Positions 45,054 to 53,609 of a DNA stretch of 64,000 bases are shown here, one piece after another. The stretch covers positions 91,153 to 155,152 of the forward strand of contig JAEXDA010000029.1 in assembly GCA_023401925.1 (NCBI GenBank), written 5' to 3'. The position numbers and the translations under genes are program-made. This DNA comes from Bacillota bacterium. Its GTDB lineage: Bacteria > Bacillota > UBA4882 > UBA8346. Numbering within the stretch: the stretch's first letter is position 1; every line of letters starts with the position of its first letter. The notes beneath the pieces were generated by a model. The model had not been told where the DNA came from. It was given only the letters and a program-made list of their open reading frames with translations, and did not search any database.

Positions 45054-46952
45054 ATGGCTAAAGCGGTTGGTATTGATCTTGGAACTACGAATTCAGTGGT
45101 GGCGGTGATGGAAGGAGGACAGCCGACTGTTATTATAAATACGGACGGTGGCCGTTTCACTCCATCGGTGGTTGGATTTAGTAAGAACGGAGAACGAATG
45201 GTGGGACAGCTTGCCAAACGCCAGGCGGTCCTAAATCCCGAGAACACGATTTATTCCGCTAAGCGGTTTATCGGCCGGCGTTTTTCGGAAGTAGCCTCCG
45301 AAATTAAAAATGTTCCCTATAAGGTCGTGAGTGGACAAAATGATGGGGTCCGGTTTGATATCGGGGGTAAATTGTATGCCCCGGAGGAGATATCCGCCCA
45401 GGTCCTTCGAAAATTGGTTGAGGATGCGGCGAAGTATATCGGTGAAAAAGTCACAGAAGCCGTCATTACGGTTCCGGCCTATTTTAATGACGCGCAGCGC
45501 CAGGCCACCAAAGATGCCGGCCAAATAGCGGGATTAAAGGTTTTGCGGATAATTAACGAGCCCACGGCGGCAGCGCTTGCCTACGGACTGGATAAGAAGA
45601 AAAACGAAACCATTATGGTGTTTGACTTGGGAGGCGGAACCTTTGACGTGTCCATTCTGGAAGTCGGCGATGGAGTTTTTGAAGTCAAGTCTACTTCCGG
45701 TGACACTCATTTGGGCGGCGATGATTTTGATAAACGGATCGTCGACGCTCTGGCCGAGGAATTTCAGAAGACCAATGGGATCGATCTTAGGCGTGACCGG
45801 CAGTCTTTTCAAAGATTGACGGAAGCGGCGGAAAAGGCAAAGATTGAGCTCTCCAGCATTCTTGAAACTACAATATCCTTGCCTTTTATTACAGCTGATG
45901 CTTCCGGGCCGAAACATTTGGAGGTCCGGCTCACCCGGGCTAAGTTTGACCAATTGACCGCCGATTTGGTGAACCGTTGCATCAACCCGGTAAAGCAAGC
46001 CTTAAGTGATGCCAAATTAAGTGAGAAAGATATTGATGAAGTGATTCTGGTGGGAGGTTCAACCAGGATTCCGGCAGTCCAAGCGTTGGTCCGGAAGTTG
46101 ACAGGCGGCAAAGATCCCAACCAATCGGTCAATCCGGACGAAGTCGTGGCTGTAGGAGCAGCGATCCAGGCGGGTATTTTGGCGGGAGAAGTTAAAGATG
46201 TCGTACTCCTGGATGTCACTCCGCTTTCACTGGGTCTTGAGACGATGGGCGGTGTCATGACAAAACTGGTGGAACGCAATACCACAATTCCGGTACGTCG
46301 TACTGAAGTTTTTTCAACCGCCGAAGACAACCAAGCGGCAGTGGATGTCCATATCCTTCAGGGAGAACGGGAGATGGCTTCCGATAACCGGACCCTTGGA
46401 AATTTCCGGTTGGAAGGCATCCGGCAGGTGTCCAGGGGTGTACCACAAATCGAAGTAACTTTCGATATTGACGCCAATGGAATCTTAACGGTTACTGCCC
46501 GGGATAAGGACACCGCTAAAGAGCAAAGAGTTACCATCAGTGGCTCAACCCAACTTGGGCGCGATGAAATCGATCGGATGGTCAAGGAGGCGCAGTCTAA
46601 TGCGGAAAATGACCGGAAACTCCGTGAGATTGCTGAGATTCGCAACCAAGCCGATGCGGCCGCGTATCAATTGGAACAACAAATCAAAGAGTATGGTTCG
46701 GAGGTTCCGGCCAATGAATCGGCCAGGGCTGAAAATCTGATTCGGGAAGCAAGGCAGTTGGTTAGGGAAAACGCTGAAGACGCCGGTAAGATGCGGCAGC
46801 TAATCAGTGATCTTCAGCAGTTGAGCCACGGTATCACGGCTACGGCGCATGCAACAAAAGGCCAAACCGGCGAGGGGCCGGGCAATTTTGGCGGACATCA
46901 GCGACCGGGCGGTGATGATGTGATTGATGCCGATTACCGGGAGACCCGGTGA
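45054..46952 (+). CDS. dnaK: Hsp70 chaperone DnaK
   Basis: The protein folds and disaggregates clients in an ATP cycle. GIDLGTTNSVVAVMEGG forms the phosphate-1 loop, VFDLGGGTFDVS phosphate 2, and DVTPLSLGLETMGG the linker to the substrate domain. The length of 632 aa is standard, with a disordered end and a DVIDADY tail. GGAGG eight bases before the ATG fixes the start; an upstream TTG is too close. In this operon dnaK is followed by a CbpA-type dnaJ, cbpM and clpB, with no grpE or hrcA, so it may be a second, disaggregation-linked DnaK system. Confidence 0.97.
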   Translation: MAKAVGIDLGTTNSVVAVMEGGQPTVIINTDGGRFTPSVVGFSKNGERMVGQLAKRQAVLNPENTIYSAKRFIGRRFSEVASEIKNVPYKVVSGQNDGVRFDIGGKLYAPEEISAQVLRKLVEDAAKYIGEKVTEAVITVPAYFNDAQRQATKDAGQIAGLKVLRIINEPTAAALAYGLDKKKNETIMVFDLGGGTFDVSILEVGDGVFEVKSTSGDTHLGGDDFDKRIVDALAEEFQKTNGIDLRRDRQSFQRLTEAAEKAKIELSSILETTISLPFITADASGPKHLEVRLTRAKFDQLTADLVNRCINPVKQALSDAKLSEKDIDEVILVGGSTRIPAVQALVRKLTGGKDPNQSVNPDEVVAVGAAIQAGILAGEVKDVVLLDVTPLSLGLETMGGVMTKLVERNTTIPVRRTEVFSTAEDNQAAVDVHILQGEREMASDNRTLGNFRLEGIRQVSRGVPQIEVTFDIDANGILTVTARDKDTAKEQRVTISGSTQLGRDEIDRMVKEAQSNAENDRKLREIAEIRNQADAAAYQLEQQIKEYGSEVPANESARAENLIREARQLVRENAEDAGKMRQLISDLQQLSHGITATAHATKGQTGEGPGNFGGHQRPGGDDVIDADYRETR

Positions 46953-47021
46953 ATTGAATGATGGCTGCTTATCCAAAGCTGCCGGCAAAGGCTAAAAGTT
47001 TAAAGCCAATCGCTTAAGTGA

Positions 47022-47054
47022 GGGGAAAAGGGCCAAAAAAATGGCCCTATCCCC
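47022..47054 (+). terminator. Stem-loop between dnaK and dnaJ
   Basis: GGGCCA and TGGCCC pair around an A-rich loop. GGGG and CCCC extend the stem through an internal loop. There is no T tract, so it is more likely a processing or attenuation hairpin. Confidence 0.5.
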
Positions 47055-47182
47055 TTATAAGGGAATCAGCCCGTATTGAAAGTGTTTAGGTTATGCTCAA
47101 TCAACCCAGTTTTGCAACAGTCGGAGTTCGGTAAAAGCGAAGCATTTCCTATTTGTTCGATCGAGAAGATGAGGTGATCAAA

Positions 47183-48118
47183 ATGGCGGTTAAGTTTCGG
47201 GATTATTATGAGATTTTGGGTGTATCCAAGACTGCCAGCGAAGATGAGATCAAAAAAGCATACCGCCGTTTGGCGCGAAAATACCACCCTGATGTGAATC
47301 CCGGTGATAAAGCGGCTGAAGAAAAGTTTAAGGAAATTAATGAAGCCAACGCTGTCCTGTCCGACCCGGAAAAACGCCGCCGTTACGATCAGTTGGGTTC
47401 CAATTATCAGGAAGGCAGTGATTTCACGCCGCCGCCCGGTTGGGAGAATGTTCATGTCTCTTATGAGGATTTGGGGGATATTTTTGGCCGGAGCGGCGCC
47501 GGGTATGATTTCAGCGATTTTTTCAACATGCTTTTTGGGGGCGGAGCAGCCCGCCGGGCCGGTACGGGTTTTGCTGTAAAAGGACGGGATATAGAGGCGG
47601 AACTGCCTTTAACATTGACTCAAGCTCATCATGGCGGTGCTCATTCGTTTTCCATCCGGAATAAGCAGGTGGAAGTTAATATTCCCCTTGGAGTCAGAAA
47701 CGGCACAGTCATTCGCCTAAGCGGCCTGGGTGGGCCGGGGAATGGCAAGGCACCCGCGGGGGACTTGTATTTAAAAGTAAAATTGCAGCCTGATCCGGTA
47801 TTTACTATATTGCCGGAAGACGATATCCAAATCGAGTTGCCTTTATCGCCTTGGGAAGCGGTATTGGGAGCAAAGATTACTGTACCGACTCTGGATGGTT
47901 CGGTAGAGATGACGGTGCCTCCCGGTTCCCAAAGCGGCCAAAGATTCCGCTTAAAGGGGCAGGGCTTGCGAACCCGTAACGGCGTGAGAGGGAATCAATA
48001 TGTGAAATTGAAAATAGTAGTTCCCACAAAGCCTACCGCCAAAGAGAAGGAGTTATTCTCCCGTCTGGCATCGGTAACTGAGTTCAACCCCAGACAATCT
48101 TTTGGAGGAGGCCGATAA
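47183..48118 (+). CDS. cbpA: DnaJ/CbpA-type co-chaperone
   Basis: The J-domain (about 5-70) contains HPD at 35-37, needed to stimulate DnaK. A Gly/Phe-rich stretch follows, then two beta-barrel C-terminal domains (IEAELPLTLTQAHHGG and GTPTLDGS-like IPTLDG). There is no cysteine-rich zinc domain, so it is a type II DnaJ like CbpA. It is 311 aa. AGGTGATC seven bases upstream selects the ATG at 47183 over a TTG at 47153. CbpM, its usual modulator, is encoded next. Confidence 0.93.
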   Translation: MAVKFRDYYEILGVSKTASEDEIKKAYRRLARKYHPDVNPGDKAAEEKFKEINEANAVLSDPEKRRRYDQLGSNYQEGSDFTPPPGWENVHVSYEDLGDIFGRSGAGYDFSDFFNMLFGGGAARRAGTGFAVKGRDIEAELPLTLTQAHHGGAHSFSIRNKQVEVNIPLGVRNGTVIRLSGLGGPGNGKAPAGDLYLKVKLQPDPVFTILPEDDIQIELPLSPWEAVLGAKITVPTLDGSVEMTVPPGSQSGQRFRLKGQGLRTRNGVRGNQYVKLKIVVPTKPTAKEKELFSRLASVTEFNPRQSFGGGR

Positions 48119-48120
48119 AC

Positions 48121-48435
48121 ATGGATCATTATGAAATCATCATCAGCGACCATTGGCATAGGTTGTGGGCTCTGGAAGACTTGGCGCTGGCCGCCGGAAT
48201 CCATCCCCAACTGGTTGAATATTTTGTCGAATACGGACTTTTGGAGCCGGTGGAACGTATCGGCAATCAACTGTTTTTTGAAGATCAAGCAATCTCCCGC
48301 CTGAAAACGATTCAACGCTTGCGGGGTGAGATGGGAATCAATTTACCGGGAATTGCGATTATTCTCGATTTGACCGGGAAGATTCAGGAGTTGCAGCAGG
48401 AAATTGAGTGGTTGAGAGTAAAGGCGGGAATTTAG
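48121..48435 (+). CDS. cbpM: MerR-like chaperone modulator CbpM
   Basis: This 104-aa protein has an N-terminal MerR-like helix-turn-helix (ALAAGIHPQLVEYFVEYGLL) and a C-terminal helix (LQQEIEWLRVK). In E. coli CbpM binds the J-domain of CbpA and inhibits it. It starts 2 bp after the cbpA-like stop, as is usual for the pair. The conserved neighbourhood makes the call firm despite the small size. Confidence 0.85.
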   Translation: MDHYEIIISDHWHRLWALEDLALAAGIHPQLVEYFVEYGLLEPVERIGNQLFFEDQAISRLKTIQRLRGEMGINLPGIAIILDLTGKIQELQQEIEWLRVKAGI

Positions 48436-48464
48436 GTGAGTGAATGAAAAGGAGGTTTTAGAGC

Positions 48465-51080
48465 ATGGATGTTAATCGAATGACCGAAAAAGTACAGGAG
48501 GCCCTGGGAAGCGCACAGCGAATGGCGGTTCGTCTGGGCCATCAACAAGTAGACGTGGAGCATTTATTGGCTGCTCTTTTAGAACAGGAGAATGGTTTGG
48601 CCGGTGGAATCCTCGAGAAAGCCGGGGCAAGCTCCTCCGAATTTGCCAAAAGGATCCGGGCCGAACTGGACCGGTTACCCAGAGTGACAGTCAATGGTTC
48701 TTCCGGATACTCGGATCAAGTTTATATTACCGGCCGTTTAAACAGGCTTTTGGCCCAGGCGGAGGATGAAGCCAAAAAGCTTGATGATGAATATATTTCG
48801 GTGGAGCATTTATTGCTGGCCATGACGGATGACGGCGGTTCCACGGGCCGGCTGGTGAAAGAACATCACATCGACCGGGATGCTTTATCCAAGATTATCA
48901 AGGAAATCCGTGGCGGCCAGCGGGTGACTTCGCCGAATCCCGAAGCCACTTATGAGGCATTGGAACGCTATGGCCGGGATTTGACCAAGTACGCCAGCCA
49001 GGGGAAACTGGACCCGGTGATCGGCCGGGACGATGAAATCCGCCGGGTCGTTCAGGTATTGTCCAGACGCACCAAAAACAATCCGGTGCTCATTGGGGAA
49101 CCTGGCGTCGGTAAAACGGCGATTGTGGAAGGCTTGGCCCAGCGGATTATCCGTGGCGATGTTCCCGATGGCCTGAAGAACAAGCGGGTGGTTTCGTTGG
49201 ATATGGGGGCCTTGATTGCCGGAGCCAAATACCGGGGCGAGTTTGAAGAGCGGCTGAAGGCCGTTTTAAAGGAAGTTCAGGAATCGGACGGCAACATTGT
49301 CCTTTTCATCGATGAGCTTCATACCGTGGTGGGCGCCGGAAAAGTGGAAGGAGCCATGGATGCCGGGAACTTGCTAAAACCGATGCTGGCCCGGGGTGAA
49401 TTGCATTGTATCGGGGCCACGACGTTGGATGAATATCATAAGCATATTGAGAAAGATGCGGCCCTGGAACGTCGGTTTCAGACGGTTGTCGTGGATCAAC
49501 CCACCGTTGAAGACACCATCTCCATCTTGCGGGGGTTGAATGAACGTTATGAAAACCACCACGGGGTGAGGATCAAGGATGCCGCATTGGTGGCCGCGGC
49601 GGTTCTTTCCAATCGTTATATATCCGACCGGTTTTTGCCAGACAAGGCGATTGACCTGGTGGATGAAGCTGCCGCCAAACTGCGGACTGAAATCGACTCC
49701 ATGCCCAGCGAGCTGGATGAACAGCTCCGTCGGGTCATGCAGCTGGAGATTGAGCGGGAAGCCCTGAAAAAAGAAACCGACCTCGCTTCCAAAGAGCGCC
49801 TGGAAAGGCTGGAAAAAGAACTGGCCGAGCTGAAGTCGGAATCCGATGCCCTCAAGGTGCGTTGGCAGGCTGAGAAACAGGGCGTACAACGGCTGCGGCA
49901 ACTCAGAAAAGATATTGAAACCACCAAAGTGGAGATCGAACAAGCCGAGTTGCAGTACGACCTGAACCGGGCTGCTGAGTTGAAATACGGCCAGTTAACA
50001 TCGTTGGAAAAGAAATTGCAAGCCGAAGAGGAGCTGTTATCCAAGAAACAGGGCGGGGACCGCCTGATTAAAGAAGTAGTTGATGAAGAGGATATCGCCG
50101 AGGTCGTCAGCAGATGGACCGGGATTCCCATTACCAGACTCCTGGAAGGAGAGGTTCAAAAATTACTCCATTTGGAGGATGAGCTTCATCAAAGGGTGGT
50201 GGGCCAGGATGAGGCGGTGACCGCAGTTGCCGAGGCGGTGTTGAGAGCCCGTTCGGGTCTCAAAGATCCCAACCGGCCGATTGGTTCTTTTATCTTTCTG
50301 GGGCCGACCGGAGTTGGCAAGACCGAGCTGGCACGGACATTGGCCCAATTCCTGTTTGATGATCCGAACACCATGATCCGGATCGACATGTCGGAATATC
50401 AGGAAAAGCATACGGTAGCGCGGTTGATTGGAGCGCCTCCGGGTTATGTCGGCTATGAGGAGGGCGGCCAATTGACGGAAGCCGTCAGACGCCGTCCCTA
50501 TGCGGTGATTTTGTTCGATGAGATCGAAAAAGCTCATTATGATGTGTTTAACCTGATGTTGCAAATTCTGGATGACGGCCGCCTTACGGACGGCCAGGGC
50601 CGGACGGTGGATTTTAAGAACACGATAGTGATTATGACTTCCAATATCGGCAGTGATAAGATATTGGATTATAAAGGATCCTTTGCCGGAGAGTCTTATG
50701 AACGGATCAAGAGCACGGTTTTGGAAGAAATGCGCCGTCATTTCCGGCCGGAGTTTCTAAACCGGGTGGATGAAGTCATCGTCTTCCACGCGCTTTCCGA
50801 GGAACATCTCAAAGAGATTGTGGAGATTCATCTGGATACCGTAAGACGCCGTCTGGCCGACCGCCACTTGAGTCTGGAACTCACGGACGCCGCCAAATTC
50901 CATCTGGTCCATGTCGGTTATGAACCCAGTTATGGGGCTAGACCCCTTAAACGGGCCATCCAAAAAGAATTGGAGACTGCTTTGGGCAAGTTGATTTTAC
51001 AGGGTGAAATCAGGGACGGCCAGAAAATCAAGGTGGATTATGAAAAGGAGAAAGGATTGACTTTTAAAGCGGAAGGATAA
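48465..51080 (+). CDS. clpB: ATP-dependent disaggregase ClpB
   Basis: This AAA+ ring ATPase extracts proteins from aggregates together with DnaK. The Clp N-domain repeat covers 1-145. The first AAA domain has GEPGVGKT at 211-218. A coiled-coil middle domain (about 410-525, rich in Glu, Lys and Leu) is the DnaK docking site that distinguishes ClpB from ClpA/C. The second AAA domain has GPTGVGKT from about 613. At 871 aa it is full-length. AAAAGGAGG precedes the ATG. It is the last gene of the DnaK-CbpA-CbpM-ClpB operon. Confidence 0.97.
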   Translation: MDVNRMTEKVQEALGSAQRMAVRLGHQQVDVEHLLAALLEQENGLAGGILEKAGASSSEFAKRIRAELDRLPRVTVNGSSGYSDQVYITGRLNRLLAQAEDEAKKLDDEYISVEHLLLAMTDDGGSTGRLVKEHHIDRDALSKIIKEIRGGQRVTSPNPEATYEALERYGRDLTKYASQGKLDPVIGRDDEIRRVVQVLSRRTKNNPVLIGEPGVGKTAIVEGLAQRIIRGDVPDGLKNKRVVSLDMGALIAGAKYRGEFEERLKAVLKEVQESDGNIVLFIDELHTVVGAGKVEGAMDAGNLLKPMLARGELHCIGATTLDEYHKHIEKDAALERRFQTVVVDQPTVEDTISILRGLNERYENHHGVRIKDAALVAAAVLSNRYISDRFLPDKAIDLVDEAAAKLRTEIDSMPSELDEQLRRVMQLEIEREALKKETDLASKERLERLEKELAELKSESDALKVRWQAEKQGVQRLRQLRKDIETTKVEIEQAELQYDLNRAAELKYGQLTSLEKKLQAEEELLSKKQGGDRLIKEVVDEEDIAEVVSRWTGIPITRLLEGEVQKLLHLEDELHQRVVGQDEAVTAVAEAVLRARSGLKDPNRPIGSFIFLGPTGVGKTELARTLAQFLFDDPNTMIRIDMSEYQEKHTVARLIGAPPGYVGYEEGGQLTEAVRRRPYAVILFDEIEKAHYDVFNLMLQILDDGRLTDGQGRTVDFKNTIVIMTSNIGSDKILDYKGSFAGESYERIKSTVLEEMRRHFRPEFLNRVDEVIVFHALSEEHLKEIVEIHLDTVRRRLADRHLSLELTDAAKFHLVHVGYEPSYGARPLKRAIQKELETALGKLILQGEIRDGQKIKVDYEKEKGLTFKAEG

Positions 51081-51127
51081 AAGAGTAGGGTATTTAACTT
51101 TCGAGGGGCAATCTAAAATTTAAAACC

Positions 51128-51232
51128 AGTAAAACGTTCTCTAAATAACTACCTAATGATTGTGAACGTTTTACTTAAGTAGAGCGTATCTTCCCCGTTT
51201 CTAATTGCCGTTTATTTACGATACGTTCTACT
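51128..51232 (+). repeat. 105-bp double-hairpin repeat, copy 1
   Basis: Hairpin 1 has arms AGTAAAACGTTC and GAACGTTTTACT; hairpin 2 has AGTAGAGCGTATC and GATACGTTCTACT. The two hairpins are related to each other. It lies 48 bp after clpB. A second copy of the same length lies 4 bp after the dctM-like stop at 57775. Confidence 0.85.
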
Positions 51233-51240
51233 AGATTGCT

Positions 51241-51304
51241 GATAAAAGATATACGGTATATGGGATCATTATATTGGAGATCCTATATATTGTATATTTT
51301 TTTT
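51241..51304. mobile_element. MITE-like element, copy E (core only)
   Basis: GATAAAAGATATACGGTATA on the left and GATCCTATATATTGTATAT on the right can pair over about 20 bp. The terminal CTGTC repeats of the other copies are not seen, so it is degenerate. Confidence 0.5.
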
Positions 51305-51563
51305 GATTTTAAACTTCCTGGAATTTGATCGCTTGAATGAGGCTTTAAAATAATCACCAATTAAAATTAGAAATATTGCAACGATATAGATATTAATTTA
51401 ATGAAAGGTGTCATCTCGTCAAAAAGTCAAATCAATATTTTTGCGCAAACTCCTTCCGATGAATAATCAATCGACACCCAAAAAAATTTAGCGATTCGAA
51501 CAAGATTAGAAAGGCAGGTTCACTTTCATTTCTTTTCATGTTTAGATATAGTTTGTTTACTAA

Positions 51564-51609
51564 AGCCTAACTCTTTGGCGATTTGCTAAGGGTTAGGCCT
51601 TTTCTTTTT
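51564..51609 (+). terminator. Terminator upstream of the gntR-like gene
   Basis: GCCTAAC and GTTAGGC pair around a 20-nt loop. CTTTTCTTTTT follows. No gene lies directly before it, so it may stop read-through from clpB. Confidence 0.7.
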
Positions 51610-51628
51610 CTGTCGAACAAAATATCTT

Positions 51629-51657
51629 TTGACAAAGGCATGCTAGCATGCTAGAAT
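51629..51657 (+). promoter_or_regulatory. Promoter with internal palindromic operator, gntR-like gene
   Basis: TTGACA and TAGAAT are 17 bp apart. The spacer contains the 14-bp palindrome GCATGCTAGCATGC. A bound repressor would cover the promoter, suggesting autoregulation by the downstream GntR protein. Confidence 0.8.
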
Positions 51658-51686
51658 TTTAATGAAAGAAATTAGGAGGTTATGCT

Positions 51687-52376
51687 TTGGATCTGATTGT
51701 AGAAGAAAAAAAAATTGTTTCCGTAAGAGATTTTGTGTATCAGACATTAAGAAATAATATCATGTGCTTAAATTTGCAACCCGGTGAAAATATTACCAAA
51801 ACTGATTTGGCGGAGAAACTTAATGTTAGCCGGACCCCGGTGGGGGAAGCTTTAATCCAATTGTCAAAGGAAGAATTGGTCGAAATATATCCCCAAAAAG
51901 GCACAGTGGTTTCTTTAATTAATCTTAGTCATGTATATGAGGGGAAATTCATCCGCCAGAGTTTGGAAGGCGCAGTGATCCGAATTGCTTGCCGGGATTT
52001 TTCGGAAAACATGTTGTTTGAACTGCATTCGAATGTAAAAGCAATGGAGTTTATTTTAACGCAAAATCAAATGAATATTCTTACCCTATTCAACCTGGAT
52101 CAGACTTTTCATCATAATATATTTAAGGGGTGCCAAAAAGAAAAGGCGTGGTTGGTTATTACCCAGACCAGTACTCATTTGAACCGGGCTCGATATCTTA
52201 AAATGTTGTCATCTGCAAATGCTTGGGAATCAGTACTTAAAGAACATACTGAAATTATTTCGGCAATTCAATCCCGAAATGTAGAGCACGGAATCAAGTT
52301 AATGGAAAAGCATTTGGGCGGTGTTGACACTTGGTTGGAAAATTTAAAACTCCAATTCAGCTCTTATTTTAATTAA
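51687..52376 (+). CDS. GntR-family regulator (FadR/FCD type)
   Basis: The 229-aa protein has an N-terminal winged HTH (TDLAEKLNVSRTPVGEALIQ) and an all-helical FCD-like effector domain, including DQTFHHNIFKG where His residues usually hold a metal. A TTG start is chosen because AGGAGG ends seven bases upstream. Its promoter carries a perfect palindrome. It heads a cluster of two dehydrogenases and a TRAP importer and probably controls it in response to the imported acid. Confidence 0.88.
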   Translation: MDLIVEEKKIVSVRDFVYQTLRNNIMCLNLQPGENITKTDLAEKLNVSRTPVGEALIQLSKEELVEIYPQKGTVVSLINLSHVYEGKFIRQSLEGAVIRIACRDFSENMLFELHSNVKAMEFILTQNQMNILTLFNLDQTFHHNIFKGCQKEKAWLVITQTSTHLNRARYLKMLSSANAWESVLKEHTEIISAIQSRNVEHGIKLMEKHLGGVDTWLENLKLQFSSYFN

Positions 52377-52425
52377 TGTACAACAGGGTTCGGAGCTAAT
52401 GAAATGACAAAGGAGGAAAAAATGA

Positions 52426-53511
52426 ATGGCTGAAAGTCATAATAAGGCTGATGGAATGAGTTACGCCCCCCAAGGAAAATCAAGACCGGTTTGCGGTCAA
52501 GAGGATTTCGTTTTTGCGGCAATGGCCTTAGATCACGGTCATATCTATGGGATGTGCAATGGTTTGACCGAAGCGGGGGGCACATTAAAGTATGTTTATG
52601 ATCCTGACCCTGCCAAGGTCGATGCTTTCTGCGAAAAATATCCGAATGTCAAGGCGGTCCACCATGAAGAGGAGATTTTAAACGACTCCCAAATCAAGTT
52701 GGTTGCGGCTGCGGCGGTAACCTCGGAGCGGTGCAATCTAGGGCTGAAAGTGATGGACCATGGTAAGGACTACTTTACGGACAAAGCTCCCTTTACTACG
52801 CTGGAACAACTGGAAAATGCTAAGGTCAAAGTTAAAAAGACCGGGTTGAAGTATGCCGTCTATTACAGTGAACGTCTCCACGTTGAAAGCGCGGTTTTTG
52901 CGGGTCGACTCATCAAAGACGGCGCTATCGGCCGGGTCATTCAGGTCATCGGTCTAGGCCCCCACCGGCTTAGTGCGTCGAGCCGGCCTGCTTGGTTTTT
53001 CCAAAAAGAAAAATACGGCGGCATTCTTTGTGATATCGGCAGCCATCAAATTGAACAGTATCTTTATTTCGCCGGTGTGAACAATGCCGAGGTCGTTAGT
53101 GCTCAAGTCGCCAACTATCATCACCAACAATATCCCGGGTTTGAAGATTTCGGTCAGGCAACACTGATTGGGGATAACGGAGCCACCAATTACTTCCGAG
53201 TGGACTGGTTTACTCCGGATGGCTTAAGCGTGTGGGGGGATGGCCGAACCTTTATCCTGGGAACGAAAGGATATATCGAGCTTCGAAAATATGTGGATGT
53301 TGCCCGAGATCCTCAGGGAGATCAGGTGTATCTTGTAAATCAAGACGGTGAGAAACATTTTTCAGTTGCCGGCCAAGTAGGTTTTCCTTTTTTTGGTGAG
53401 CTCATTTTGGATTGTCTGAACCGGACCGAGAATTCCATGACCCAAGAGCATACATTTAAAGTGGCGGAATTGTGTTTGGAAGCTCAAAAGCAAGCGGTTA
53501 TGGTGAAGTAA
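52426..53511 (+). CDS. Gfo/Idh/MocA-family oxidoreductase 1
   Basis: The 361-aa protein has a Rossmann N-domain and the Gfo C-domain. The nucleotide motif is unusual: ALDHGHIYGM stands where GxGxxA is expected, as in a subgroup of the family. DKAPFTT replaces the common EKP motif (Lys retained). DIGSHQIEQYLYFAG near 205 supplies the typical C-domain His. It likely oxidises or reduces a sugar, polyol or inositol with NAD(P). It forms one operon with a second family member and a TRAP importer. The substrate is unknown. Confidence 0.85.
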   Translation: MAESHNKADGMSYAPQGKSRPVCGQEDFVFAAMALDHGHIYGMCNGLTEAGGTLKYVYDPDPAKVDAFCEKYPNVKAVHHEEEILNDSQIKLVAAAAVTSERCNLGLKVMDHGKDYFTDKAPFTTLEQLENAKVKVKKTGLKYAVYYSERLHVESAVFAGRLIKDGAIGRVIQVIGLGPHRLSASSRPAWFFQKEKYGGILCDIGSHQIEQYLYFAGVNNAEVVSAQVANYHHQQYPGFEDFGQATLIGDNGATNYFRVDWFTPDGLSVWGDGRTFILGTKGYIELRKYVDVARDPQGDQVYLVNQDGEKHFSVAGQVGFPFFGELILDCLNRTENSMTQEHTFKVAELCLEAQKQAVMVK

Positions 53512-53609
53512 AATTTTATAAATCCCATGCTAGAAAGCATTTTTATTTCGATTTCGGTTTGATAATATGATGATGTGTCAAACACCTTGACAAGGAGGTA
53601 AGTTATAAA

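Noticed and set aside
50163..50741. Long open frames antisense to clpB (also 49374-49943 and 49616-50131)
   Set aside because: They are shadows of clpB codon usage with no independent signals.
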